A stretch of 64,000 nucleotides of DNA. Source: Carallia brachiata (Eukaryota; Streptophyta; Magnoliopsida; Malpighiales; Rhizophoraceae). Shown here in pieces: positions 21,801 to 34,050 of the stretch. The notes under the pieces were generated by a model. That model was given only the letters and a program-made list of their open reading frames with translations, had not been told where the DNA came from and ran no database searches. The DNA is taken from assembly GCA_021464245.1 (NCBI GenBank), contig JADCRB010000072.1:700510-764509 (forward strand), given 5' to 3'. The first letter of the stretch is position 1. The number at the start of each line of letters is the position of its first letter. The position numbers and the translations under genes are program-made.

Positions 21801-23819
21801 ACTTGGCCACCATACTGAAGATCAAAATAAAAAATTTTAGATATCCTTCACCAACATGCCCAGATATGTTGGACCTTGGTTTAATTTTTCCATAGCTTAT
21901 ATACGCTGCAATAAATTCATTTTCTGTTGTTCCTTCTATTTGCTCACTCTTTCTTCTGAATGTAGTAAACATTTGATTTTATGTCTCACAAAGCTGAAAC
22001 CTACTAAGGAGACTTATTTATCGGCTATCTTGACATTCTTTGACACCAATACTTCAATTAATTTTTTAAAACCTGTCAAAAAATTCTAGTTGTGCTAATA
22101 AGTTTATAAGTTCTATTACATAGACATGAGTCCACAACAAGTAAAATTAAAATCATTGATTGCACGAAAATGAAACCATAGATATGCAATTAATTTATTA
22201 TAATTATGCTTTTTGTAGAATTGTGTAACTAATACTTCCAAAAACCTGAATCCACCAATTATTTTCTAACTTTAATTCAGTACTATTATGCTTTTGTAGG
22301 ACTACTTGTCCTTAACTTTTTTTTGACGAAAAAAAAAGAGGTCTATCGTTGGTATGTCGGTCATTGAATTTGTGAGTTGATACTAAAGTTATCCCGTTTG
22401 AAACTGTTTCATTCAACCATCCCTAAAAAAGCAGATTCATCACGTAAACACTAATAGAGTCGAACGTGACTCCACTTATCCTTAACTAAATTTGTTTTGC
22501 TTGAGCACTTTGTAGGTAATTGTCCTTAAAAAAATTTGTTTGCGCACTGTCATGATATTGTAGAATAATTAATGGTTACTCTACAGGGGGATTTTTGCAG
22601 AACAGTGGAATTCTTGGATAACAGCCTCATATTGCTTTACATCGTTGAGGAGGCATATAATCCTGGGCACACTACCACCAACAACAGTAAATTCCAACGT
22701 CCTAGGCTGCAAATCCCGATGCAAATCAAAACGGCAAGATCCATGACACAAAGCTCTAAAACCCCTTTTGGTCAAGACTTTAATAGCCCTAACCAAGCCC
22801 TTGCTAGGTATCAAAATCCTGAGAATCAAAATCAATTCAGAGGACCCCCAAAAAAGTGCTAATTTTCTGGTTTCTTCTCCGACTCCAAGTAATTAATAGG
22901 CGTTGGACTATCAAAATTGTAGGCGTTGGTCAAGACTTTAATAGCCCTAACCAAGCCCTTCCTAGGTATCGAAATCCTGAGAATCAAAATCAATTCAGAG
23001 GACCCCCAAAAAAGTGCTAATTTTCTGGTTTCTTCTCCGACTCCAAGTAATTAATAGGCTTTGGACTATCAGAATTGAAGCATGCATACATATAATAAGC
23101 CTTTAACACTCAAAATGTAAGCAGTTGAAGCTTCCACTGACCTATCACCTTGATGAATGTACTGTTAATTGTCCGTCACATGATGATACTAAAATTAACA
23201 GAAAATTAAGCAAAAATTGAAGGAAGAAGAAGAAGATGGAGAAAACTTGGTGATTGTAACCGTACTACACAAAAAAAAGGACGTGTGTCATAGTACTGTG
23301 TTCATATATCCACAGTGAATTAGTACTACTTAATCGGTATATATATCACCATCTCCTTGTTTGTGAATACAAATGTTTGCAGATTATAACTACTGCAAGA
23401 AGAAGTGAGCAGAGCAGTTTTGATTTTTACTGTAATCTAGTACTTGAAAAATGACCAAAAAAAAATGAAAATATACAATCAAAAACACTATTAATTAAAA
23501 AACACATAAAAAAATAATAATAAATGAAAGGAAACATACAAATAATTAAACAGTACTATAAAGTAAATAATAATTAAAATGCATCATGCAAGAAATGAAG
23601 GGAAAAAACAAAAACAAGAAGAAGAAAGAAAAACCTGGAATCACTGGAATACTCAAAGAGCTTTCCTTTGCTAGAGAAGACAATCAAAGCAACCTCAGCA
23701 TCACAAAGAACTGAGATCTCGTGGGCTTTCTTTAGCAGACCAGTCCTTCTCTTAGAGAAAGTCACTTGCCTGCTAATCTTGTTCTCGATCCGCTTCAACT
23801 GAACCCTACCTCTACCCAT
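18846..23819 (-). CDS. FUL-like (AP1/SQUA clade) MIKC MADS-box transcription factor, unit 1 copy
   Basis: Eight exons on the minus strand: 23819-23635, 21420-21342, 20785-20721, 20340-20241, 20134-20093, 19581-19540, 19423-19293 and 18960-18846. Every junction has GT/AG and the frames join to 759 nt, i.e. 252 residues plus TAG. Residues 1-61 are the MADS domain ([20 protein letters not shown] start) and 62-88 the I region ([11 protein letters not shown]). The K box runs from about 89 to 170 ([35 protein letters not shown]). The C-terminus has SPSLNIGG and ends [10 protein letters not shown], resembling the FUL motif (PPWML). Exon number and sizes (42, 42 nt) are typical of AP1/FUL genes, nuclear regulators of meristem identity and fruit development. 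Intron 3 holds a LINE tail. It could equally be called AGL79-like; the subclade needs a tree. Confidence 0.93.
20382..20559 (+). mobile_element. LINE 3' tail, 5'-truncated, in MADS intron 3
   Basis: 178 bp, nearly identical to the 3' UTR and poly(A) end of the LINE at 59634-61609 (starts AGGTTGCCTTGGTTGTCC, ends in A-run). It is flanked by the 16-bp duplication ATGATTCTGTTGACTC at 20366-20381 and 20560-20575. The unit 2 intron has this site once (about 46817), without the insert. It lies antisense to the MADS gene, between exons 4 and 3. Confidence 0.95.
22578..22862 (-). pseudogene. Unrecognised exon-like open frame inside MADS intron 1
   Basis: From an AG acceptor-like site near 22862 the minus strand is open for about 94 residues, through [20 protein letters not shown] and [20 protein letters not shown], to a TAG after HCSAKIPL. 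The composition looks protein-like rather than random AT-rich DNA. I do not recognise the family. The unit 2 counterpart (about 48665-48950) has a 1-nt deletion that breaks the frame. It may be a captured gene fragment older than the duplication. Confidence 0.4.
22770..23085. repeat. 158-bp tandem duplication in MADS intron 1, unit 1 only
   Basis: GGTCAAGACTTTAATAGCCC starts at 22770 and again at 22928. The two blocks stay nearly identical up to GGACTATCA. Unit 2 has a single copy (48858-49010). Confidence 0.93.
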
Positions 23820-25060
23820 TGTTTTCCACTTTTTTTTTTTTTTGGCTTGGATTTTGGTGATCTAAATGGGTAAAAGAACACCTAAAAACAATCAAAGGAA
23901 ACCCTAGACAGCTAAGCTAAATTTGGTGGCTCATTTTCTGAAGCAAGCCCACAACCAAAACAAGAGGAGAAAAAAAATTGGACGACTATGTATAGGGAGA
24001 TTCTATTTTTATGTATAGTATGGTATTGTAGGAAGGTTTCTATTTTTGTGTTGGTTTAGGCGTTCTTCTTTTTTGTATGAAGCATAACTGGCTTGGGTTG
24101 TGTATAAAGGGGAAAAAAAAAGGGGGAAAGGAAAGACTGCTTACCGTATTGCAGATGGAGTTTTCTTTGCATTTTTTTTTTTTTTTTGGCATCACTACCC
24201 AAGCATGTAACTTAAAAAAATAATTAATATAATTATTTCTTTATTTTTTATTTTTAATATATTTTTTATAATTTAATAATTCAAATTTTTATATGTCAAT
24301 TTTATAATTTTTATTTCGTGGTCATCTAACTTTTTTTTTTTTTAATTTCTACAAACTACACTTAAATAATAAAAAAATTATAATACAAATTTTAATAATA
24401 TCTGATATGTTTTTATTTAAATTTAATTATTTAATAATATATATTATTATATTTTTGTTATGAAGATATTAGTGTGAAGTCAACAAAGAATTTTTTATTT
24501 TATTAGATCTCCCTTTTTTCCATTTTTCTTGCTGTTCTGGGAGACTTCTGTTTTTGGGGGGTTTTGTCTGGCCTGGGTGACAGTAATTGATGGTGAGAGG
24601 TATAAGAGTATTTTAATGAAGTTATGTGCTGTCGAGTTGTGATTGGAGGAATTGGTTACTGTACCAATTAGAACCACAGGTTCGTCGAACTGACATGTCC
24701 GTACATAATCCTGACAGCGTTCCGTTGGACCCCCCCAAAAGAGCTACTCCTCTTGAGTCTCGAGTCTTGTCCCCTCCACATGGGTATGGCGACGGGGCTC
24801 CTACTCTCCCGGCATCACCGTTTCTTTTTCGTGTCAAACGCAAGCACTTGATTACTTATCAACTGAACGGTGCACGAAAAAAATAAACGTACCTGATTAT
24901 TTTATTTTTTTAATTTAATAATTTTTTTTATTATATTACGATAATATTAATATGTACACATTATATTATTTTTATTATATTTTCATCAATTTTTTTAATA
25001 AAAAAATATATTATAAATGTATCCATCATCACATTTTTAAATTTAAATCAAAATAAATCT
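23820..25060 (-). promoter_or_regulatory. Upstream region of unit 1 FUL-like gene
   Basis: No gene. A GC-richer block (about 24610-24890), with GTCGAGTTGTGATTGGAGGA, a C-run and CTCCACATGGG, is conserved upstream of the unit 2 gene (51010-51235), 0.8-1.4 kb from each start codon. It is a candidate regulatory element. A TATA-like CTATACATAAAAATAG lies on the minus strand near 24020. The rest is AT-rich and runs into the unit 1/unit 2 junction. Confidence 0.5.
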
Positions 25061-27138
25061 TGTTCAAATATCGAGCTCAACTACCCCTCATAAGAGTATA
25101 GTTATTAATGAAATATTATTAAATTTAAGTGAATATCTCTAACTAACCGTAATATTAACAAATTTTAAATTTAACAATACTCTCACGTGATCTAAATTCA
25201 AGATATACAGCCGATGCCGCCAAGAGAAATTAAACATGGATTGCAAAAGAGAAAAAACAACTTAGTAACCACTAGGCCACTGAATTAGTGGTTTCTTCAA
25301 AATTTTCTTCCCTCATTGCTTTTATTTTGATAATAGATGTATGTACACATACAAAAAAATACATGTCGTATGCTAATTAATTTTGAGTTACACATCCTAA
25401 GAATAATAATAATTCTCACCTCTCACATTAATCCCTAAAAACCACAAAAAAAAAAAAAACTGTGGATTTTTATTTTTCTCCAAAGGTGTAAATGAATTCC
25501 ATCGTGTACCATATAAGTTCACAATTTTGTCTTCGTTTATAGCATTTACAACAAAAAGATTTTGTTAAATTGAAAGGATATTTTAATAATATGAGTTCAA
25601 CAATTGAGAACGTTTATGTGACTTATTAGTCAGATACGATTTCTTATAAGATTATATATCATTCAATTTTTTGGTCTATCGATATCATTCAATTAAGAAA
25701 CATAAGTATGATACATGCTTGCTGCTTGATGATGTCCCAGTACCTCCTTTTTCGGGTCGGGTAAAATGCCCCGTGGATCATCTGTTGACCCGCACGATCT
25801 CCAGTAGAAAAAGGGCATATCGAATTGCACCATGATCTGCATAAAATTACAAGTTGAGTAGATTCATTATCAAAATGCAAAATTACATTCAAAAGGATTT
25901 TGAGGCCATAATTAACTTGCATTATTATTTGTCCACAATCATTGATCACTTTTTAGCGGTTAATTTAGGCGGAGTGTATTTTAATCGGCAATCATTACTT
26001 TTATTTTAATTTCTGATGATTGTTTTTTTTTTAAGTATAATTAATAGGTACGTCTATCTTTAAACATTGAAAATTTATTCACCTGGCCTTTATCACGCCA
26101 CCATGCATATAATGAAGTGCTCAATTACACATTGGAAATTTTTTGTGAGCTTGGGGTGGTGCCTGCCAACTTATACAATATTATCCTTGTTTATAAAAAT
26201 TAAATTTATGTAGAAGAAAATGTATTTTATATATAAACGTGTAAGTTAAAAACAAAAATATCTCTTATAATTTTTAAATGTCAAGATGACTCATGTGTCT
26301 CTTTAGTTGTTTTTTTTTTTTTTCAGTTATAAGGAAGGTTGAAATGCTATAAAATGAGAATATAGTTACTAAAATTCGATTAAAAAATTTTCATAAAATA
26401 TTTTAACTAATTATATTAAAAATACGATACGTAATCTTTCTTTAATTAATGGCCAACTATTAACTACTACCCTCCTAAAAAGACAAAATGCATCTATGCA
26501 TGTTATTTACTAAAGCTTATTATTAATGATGGATACAAAAAATTAATTAACATATCACAAGGACGATAATTAAAGGCATCACCTAACAGGCATTAATCAT
26601 CTGATTAAGAACCGAATTGCACGAATCAGTAAGTTAAGTATTAGGTTCATGGGATTATTTCTTTACAAGTTGGAGACTTAAAAACGATTTTAAAGATTCA
26701 AAAACAGTGGTCCCATGGTGCTACTGAACAAATTTGTTTTTCTAATGTATAGATTTTATTATCTCGTTTCCATGCTTAAAATAACAAAAAAAAAAAAAAA
26801 AAAAAAAGTTCAAGGGGGGACCATCATGCACGACCATGTCCCAGAACTAAAATATACCTATTATTATAGAGAACTACCTCTTACGAAGCTTTTACCCATC
26901 TCCACCATACAGGGGGGACCACTGTACGAATGTTCTAAAACCCAGAAAAATTCATAATAAAAAAATTCAAAATAAGATCATAAAGAAACCGAATAATTAG
27001 TTTAACAAATAGACGTACTTCTCGATAAAATATTAAACATTCAAACACATGATTTAATCTTATTGTGTCATTGAATGAGGAAAATTTCTTCATATTGGGA
27101 GGACAACTTGACCCCTAATTGCCTCATTTATATTTATA
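25061..27138. other. Unit 2 non-coding 5' part
   Basis: AT-rich, matching 10527-12540 and 51413-53410. It includes the 45-codon frame conserved in all units (minus strand, about 25849-25692). No gene supported. Confidence 0.6.
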
Positions 27139-29031
27139 TTAAGGATCTGTCCGCGCTTCGCGCAGGTTGTAAATATCTTTTTATTTATTTTTGTTTAAAA
27201 TTATAATATTTTTTATTTATTTAATTTTAGTTAGAATATTGGTTCATTTTGAATTTTAATTTTGTTGGTATTTTAAAATAAACTTTTATACCAAACATCT
27301 TGAAAATTATATAAATTTAGATGTGATTCAAATTAATTTAATTATTCAAATTAATTTTAAAAATTAGTAAAGAATTGAAGAGAAAAATTGGAATTCTTTG
27401 CCAATAAACATTTAGTATATGGAGGAAAAATGAAAGACAAAAATCAGTTACTCATTATGAATTTAATAGTTTAAATATAGTAATAAAGAGGAAAGAATTT
27501 CATTTGTTTTATAGGTTTTTTTAAAAAAAATTAAAGAGGAAACTTGCAATAAAAGACCAAAATCATATATCTTATCACGTGGTCGTAAGAATTAGTCGGT
27601 TATTCTATTCTACGCTTGGGTGGTGAATTTTTTTAATTTTTAATTTTTTTATAAAAATTTCTGTATTGAAATTTAATCAAGAGGATTATAATATTCATTT
27701 TGTCATTAACCTCATAAATAGTTGTAAAAGATATGTTGAAATTTTTGTATACGCTCAGTTGTGTGTATACGGATCTGTGTAGACATGTGTTTAAATATAG
27801 CTTTGTTGATTTAATTAAAGTATAGTATCGAGTATTTTTTTATCTAATAAATTTAGTAAATATAATTACAATAGTTATGAATTTTAATAGATTTTCACTT
27901 TCATTTTTATCTGAAATATTTATTTTAAACTAATAATAATGATGTGAAATAACCAATAAATTAACTTGTGAAATATGCATTGGATTTTAGCGAGGCAATA
28001 ATAATTTGAAGACTAAATCTATTGGTAGACAACAACATATTGATAGATTTAGGTTGTGAATATATTTTCTTGATAGCACTAATCTTTGTGTTTTGCAAAA
28101 TGGATTGTTGTGGTTTAGTGATGAGTTTAACACTGGAATCATCCAACCAAAATCTGAAATATATTTAAAAATTTAGGTCAAATACTTACACGATATTGAA
28201 TAAAAAAATAAACATCTTGGATTGGGTTACAAATATAGAAAACATTATCACCCAGAAATAAAATTTTTTCATTGTTGCAATTCAAATGAAGAGTGAAATA
28301 ATTAAACATGAAATTGGAATGGAAAACAATTACGCCTGAAATTTTACCTGAAATTTTAGAAGATTACAAATTGTGTGCAGTTTAGTCGTGCAATCCAATT
28401 GCTCCTGTGATAATCCACTCACTTATATAGCAGGTAAGTCTCCCAATTAAGTTATTATTAATAGATAATGTCAATTTCAGTTATAAGTATTAGTGCATAA
28501 TTTTCCATTGCAGCCAATTATTAGTCTTAAGTAAGAGAAAATCAATGAGAACTGAGATTGTATTCGTTACTTTTGTGATTTCCCCTTTCCGTTAGCATCA
28601 ATACAATATGCGTTTCAAAACTGTGACCAATGTTTAATTAAATTGCATTCTTTCCTTTCCTTATTTCTCCTTTCCGTTATTTTGTTCCCCTTTATACTTT
28701 ATAAGACTAATAATTGGCTAAAATAACAGCAAATTACAGGCTTATTTCGGTTACCATATTCAACATTAATTCCATAATTGTACCATAAATACTATATTAA
28801 CTGAATCATAATGAAAAACGTTACTTATGGCAATTAAATTGTTAGTATTAACTTCTTTATTAAATTTTACCAGCAACTTATTAATTCAATTATAATTTTA
28901 TAAAAAATAATTGAGAAAGTAACAAATTAAGAATTTAAAATAAAAATTATAATTTTTTCTAAATTTACCACGTGACAGCATGATTTAAGGAGAAACTTTC
29001 TCAAATCTTTTCTTTTATACTAATTAAATAG
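27139..29031. mobile_element. Helitron-like non-autonomous insert in unit 2
   Basis: Absent at this point from units 1 (12545) and 3 (53412). The left end has a short GC palindrome (CCGCGCTTCGCGC, 27151-27163) like that near the 5' ends of many plant Helitrons. The right end shares AAACTTTCTC and TATACTAATTAAATAGA with the ends of the 7240-8200 and 9190-10526 repeats. A possible 7-bp duplication ATTTATA flanks it (27132-27138 and 29032-29038); canonical Helitrons make none, so the class is uncertain. No intact gene inside. Confidence 0.55.
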
Positions 29032-29038
29032 ATTTATA

Positions 29039-31375
29039 TCTATGCACACATTAAGAAGAGAACCAAATTGGTCATTTCGTGTCAATTGTATTTTCTGATC
29101 TATTGAAAACTGACAATACAGGGATAGCGCTCCTTCATAAAGGCTAGCTGTGATTTGTTCTTTTATTTACATTCTATTTTGTTTCGTTTTAGTTTCTCCC
29201 TTAAAGCTATATATATATATATATATAGGTTAATAAATAAATAGAATAATATGTGACCTAATCTAAAATTTTAACAATATTCAATTAGCTTAGGACTATA
29301 ATTTTAAATTTACTATCTTTATATCGTAATTTGATCACATCTTTCCTCCGTTATCTCTTCATCTCTCTCTCTGTAACACACTCTCTTGCTTTTTTTGACA
29401 TTTGTCTTTCTTTTAGTTCATATTGTATGTAAATCTTAATTTTTGATGTATATTTTACTTTTAATTTACTTAAATAGACCTCCATAGCACAGGCACTCGA
29501 CTAGTAATTAAGTCTAATGCCTCAATCAAGAGTATTAGAGATATAATGTAGTGCAAAAAAAAATTACAATTCCTAGATTTTTAGGCATTTTTAAAATATT
29601 CCGTTTCCCAGCTCGTTCACGCTTCAAAGATATTGAGATTTGAGACCGGAAAGATCAAAAGAAAATGGGAAAGAAATAAACAATCGGAAGGAAATTTTGC
29701 CCAAAGGTCGACTGAATTTGTTCAGTACTGATAATAGCGTCGTAGCAAGGTAATATATTGTATGCCTATTTCCATGTATTTAATTATGCATTCGTGTATT
29801 CAGTGGTGTACTGAAAATCTAATTTTGTAGTGAGGTATGTTGTTATATTTTATTTTTTTATTTTTTTAATCTATCAAGAAATTTATTAGTCATGAACTAG
29901 AATATAAGCGTGGCTATTCTCATTTTCATAAATTTTGTACCTTCTTTTGAGAATGATGATTCAAGACCTCAAAAATAAATATTTAAGTTTCTAACCTTAT
30001 GTATTGTTTAGTATTTTAGTAAATCTAGTACTATCTTTTTAAAATTAAAACTCAATTTATGGTTGTCTTAATTATTAACTGCTTTAGTATTTCACAAAGA
30101 CTCTCTATGTCTTTCTACAATAATCGATTATATACTTTGTTTTTTTATGATGAATGAAATTATCATCTCATTCAAAGAATTTTATGTATACTTAATGGTG
30201 CAGTTGTTTTTTTTTTTGGACCAGTTATGATGGACCTTCCTTACATAGATATTTATATAGATATAAAGTGCGTGAACTACAACACTTGAAGCACACCATT
30301 TGGTTCCATTATCAACCATTGGCCCAGCATTAATTTCTTAATTGAACACAGTGCCAGTGGGGAATCTTCATTTTGAGAGAATTAAGGAAAACAAAGACAG
30401 TCGCTCAATATGTGGGTGGGTGTCAATTTCTCAGCCATTCTAGTTATACCATTGTACGGACTCGGAAAGCAACGAATCATACATACTTGCATTCCCCACC
30501 CAAACAACGATGGATTCCTTAACTAATTGCACGCAACAGAAGGAGAAAGGGGACAAAGAAAAAAAAAAAACTCTTTAAATGGTGAATAAAGAAAGCTAGA
30601 TATATTAGAAAAAAAAATTCTTTACCTCATTAAGAAAAATATTATCACGAAAAATTTTATATGCGAAGATGCTGGGGCTTTTGCATTAATGCGTTGTACT
30701 CCGTGATTCCCTGAACTTCCCTTTGTTAGTGCTTTTTCCTTTTTTTTTTTTTTTTAAATTCAGTGAAATTAGAGATCAAGACGGTTGAAGTATGAGGTTA
30801 GAATGCCTATATTTCATCCTAAAATTTTATATTCAGTGATGGTCACTAAATTATACCTATTGATTAAAGCTTTATCCTTTATGTAATAGAACTTAATAAA
30901 GTTCATTTTTCTAGTTGGAAAGATTTGCTGCTTTTGTTTTGTTTATTGACACTTCTTTGTTTCAAGAATGTTTGACTTTTTTTCTTTTGTAACATGGCTG
31001 GAATTGGGCCTCTTGGGTATCAAAATATGGCCCCTTGCTCCCTGTGGGTACTGCTGGTACGGCGGTTCCGTTAGCTATGTTTCTTGTTTTGATATTAGTG
31101 TCCGTGACGAATCGGATAATCTAAATTGAGATGACTCATTATGATAAGAGTACTATTAGGTAGGTGTAGTTTAAGGATACATGAGTAAAAACAAAAATTT
31201 ATCAATAATTCATGTTGGTTAAAGAAAATTTTGATTGATTATTTAATATTTATAGTTCTCCGTAATTTCTTAAGATTAAGTTAAATAGTTTTTTCTTATG
31301 ATAATTGCATTTTGGTCATTGTGTTTTAAGTGAAATGTTCGTATTGGATATCTCAGGTGGAGAGACAAAATTCAA

Positions 31376-31412
<37 letters not shown>

Positions 31413-32773
31413 CAGAGAGAAAAAGAAAAGGAAAATTCAAATCATATTAACATTGACAAAAGGGAAAAACTAGACGAAGCCCAAGAGTGGAGAGGAAAAA
31501 AATTAGGGCTTGTTTCGTATTGGATAGGCCCCATGAACTTCTAGGCCTTCTTTCAATGTGTAAATTGCAAGTCTGCAGCGTTAACATGGGGTATTTTTCC
31601 CATGTCCTTTTCTTTTATCAAATAAAAATATGTTTTTTTTGGGGGTCTTAAAAGCCTATTGGACGTCCTAATATGAAGCTGCACATATTAATTTCCCATG
31701 TCTTTTTTCAAAATTCAGATTTCAAATACTTGGGCAAAAAAAAAAAAAAAAGATTAGTTGATATGCAATATGTCAGTACAACACATTTAGCTTTCTTTGC
31801 AGCAAGTCCATATTACTGTGTTTTTTGTTTTTTCCGTCTGTACTTTGACTTTAGAGATTTCAGATTGAGAATGAAAAAACGCTAGGTTCAGAATTTCAGT
31901 TAATAAAAAGAAAGAGACATAGCAAACTCCAAAATGAAAAAAAAAGGAAAAATCCCATTTTTGCTTGTGAGGGGGTAAAAGAGACAAGCAAGCGAGACGT
32001 ACATGTTGCTTTTTTTTTTTTTTGGTGCAACTGATACAAAGAAGATGAAACAAAAGTAGCAACTATAACGTACATGTTGCTTTGAGAGTATTTAATAAGT
32101 GTAAAACTATGTAGCATGCCACTCGAATTGCTTAATTCACAGAATTCTAACAACTGCGTGGGCCTCTAGAATGCCCAAATAGAAATCGACAAATGTTTGG
32201 AGATAGAGAGAGATTCTAGTTTAATTAGAGTAGTGACTCACTTATTCCGCTCACTAATAATAAGTCATGATCTTTACAACAAACAAGAGAAAAAGACAAT
32301 GGACTGTACGGAATTTATAAAAAATATCAGCGCTTTTTTGGCCTGGCAAGAAGAAAAAAGATATCAACTCTAATATTTTTATGGCTCATGAATGGGAAAG
32401 ACGTAGTTGGGACCTGACACTAATTTTTTGTTCTCTTTTTTTAATGTTTTGATTTTGAAGAGGATTAAGCTTATATAAAAGAGAAGAGGAAGGAATTTCT
32501 GATTACACTGTTAATAACAAAACTTGTGACCACTCGATCTAAAATACAAAGCCACTTTTCTTCTCCTTTCCATCATTCTCTGCTCCTCTTTGGTGTTTTT
32601 GCCTGTCTTTTTAGTTTGGGAGTCCGGGGCTGTTCCTGACAACTGCTATGAAGTGTAGGCCAATATGCTGGTTGGGAGGAGCGTCTAATCTAAAGAAAAT
32701 GCATTCAAGCCCAATCCTGGCCCACCATTTTAGCCCCATATATAATAACAGAAACCCTGGTGTCTAGACCCAC
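29039..32773. other. Unit 2 intergenic sequence up to gypsy copy B
   Basis: Collinear with unit 1 12560-16257 and, to 30800, with unit 3 62367-64000. No gene seen. It contains TA and GA microsatellites. A short open frame ending GTAVPLAMFLVLILVSVTN plus a stop (about 31040-31125) has a unit 1 counterpart near 14500 with an indel, so it is not called. Confidence 0.6.
31376..31430. repeat. (GA)n-type microsatellite
   Basis: GA-rich run with CA interruptions, expanded relative to 14809-14830. Confidence 0.95.
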
Positions 32774-32778
32774 ATCAT
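32774..32778. repeat. Target site duplication of gypsy copy B, left (ATCAT)
   Basis: ATCAT abuts the TG of the 5' LTR and recurs at 43651-43655 after the CA of the 3' LTR. Unit 1 has an uninterrupted CCCACATCATTG at about 16254. Confidence 0.95.
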
Positions 32779-33804
32779 TGTAAACAAAAAAAAAAAAAAA
32801 AAGGGGTTGAAAAGTAAACCCACGTGCTGCATGATATCTTCAAATTTGGTTGATAACATCCATGCATTTTCTTCAAACTTGGCTGGCAGACTTGTGCATT
32901 TTCAAAATTGGATGGCAAATCCATGCACCTGCTACATCTCCTTCAAACTTGGCTGGCAGACTTGTGCATTTTCAAATTGGATGGCAAATCCTGCACCTGC
33001 TACATTCTTCAAGATTGGCTGGCTAAGTTAGGTGGAATAGTAAATTCCCTTAGCCTATAAATAGATTGATCCAGGATCTTGCAATGGCATCGAGTAAAAA
33101 AAAAAAAAAACAAGAAGAAGCAATTCCAGAGAATTGCAAAACATTTAATTCCTTTTGTATTACCACTTTTCTCTCACATTTTTGTACGTTGGGTACATCT
33201 TTTCTGAAGACATTCAGCAAATCTGTAAACAGAAAAATCCAGAGAATTTGAGAGAAAAAGAAAATTTTGAAAATCTCTCAAGAAAATTTCTCCTTTTCTT
33301 ACGTGCTGTTACTCTGCAGTATACTCTCCTAACTCCTTTTTGAGAGATATTTCAGGGGTAAGCCCCAAAAAATTTGCTGTTTCCATTTTCAAAGTTATTT
33401 TTAGGTTTATATTCTCGGATCGCCCTAGATCTGAATTTCTGAGAATATAGATCTAAAAATATCAAATTACTACAAATTCGGCTGGGATTAAGCCTCATAC
33501 GGCCCTCAGCAAAATCCAGGCAACTCATCCGAGAACAAGTCCCTTCGACCCTCGGTGAAATTAAGCCAGATCGGCTCAGATCAGGTCTCTGCGGTTCTTA
33601 ACCGTAGTCAAAACATCCAAATCAGATCCGGTTTCAGTCTACCCAGTTCAAGAAAAAGTTGTGGAATTTATTTCTGTCAAGATCAAGCTCGTGCAGCCCC
33701 AGATCGACCCCACGTAAATTTTCTTTTATTTTTAAATATTTATTTGTAATTTATTTTTGTATTTTCGAGTTTAATTATTTTAGGCTCGAAATTTACGCTT
33801 TACA
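32779..33804 (+). repeat. 5' LTR of gypsy copy B
   Basis: TGTAAAC...CTTTACA ends. A TATA-like CTATAAATAG is at 33055-33064. The U3 (to about 33205) is unlike copy A; from GACATTCAGCAAATCTGTAA onward it matches copy A. Confidence 0.95.
32868..33015 (+). repeat. Tandem ~68-bp repeats in LTR U3 (copy B)
   Basis: The unit CTTCAAACTTGGCTGGCAGA followed by TTGTGCATTTTCAAAATTGG occurs twice, then a diverged third start (TTCAAGATTGGCTGG). The 3' LTR has the same array at 42713-42862. The position upstream of the TATA fits promoter or enhancer repeats. Confidence 0.85.
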
Positions 33805-33830
33805 AATTTTTGGCACGCTCGGTGGGACAT
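33805..33830 (+). promoter_or_regulatory. Primer binding site region, gypsy copy B
   Basis: TTTTTGGCACGCTCGGTGGG lies directly after the 5' LTR, identical to copy A. A leader with repeated GTAAAAA (33857-34027) follows before the gag ATG at 34051. Confidence 0.75.
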
Positions 33831-34050
33831 CTTCACCTCCCATCTCTTGTTTCTTAAAAAAAAAAAAGTTAAAAGAAAAGAGACAAAAAAAAAGTAAAAA
33901 AAAAAGTAAAAAGTAAAAAGTAAAAAAAAAAAAGTAAAAAAGTAAAAAAGTAAAAAAAGTAAAAAAGTAAAAAGTAAAAAAGTAAAAAAAAAAAGGTAAA
34001 AAAAAAGTAAAAAAAAAAAAAAAAATTTTTACAGGTGTTCAGCACATCAA

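Larger units (their letters stand above)
10527..25060. repeat. Segmental duplication unit 1 (with FUL-like MADS gene)
   Basis: Long collinear similarity exists to 25061-51412 and 51413-64000. Anchors shared by all three units include GCTCAACTAC at 10540, 25075 and 51427; ATGTATGTACACA at about 10806, 25337 and 51692; and a GACCATCATGCACGACC-like block at 12231, 26819 and 53089. Unit 1 alone keeps the RCC1 remnant and has the SINE and LINE-tail insertions. Confidence 0.92.
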
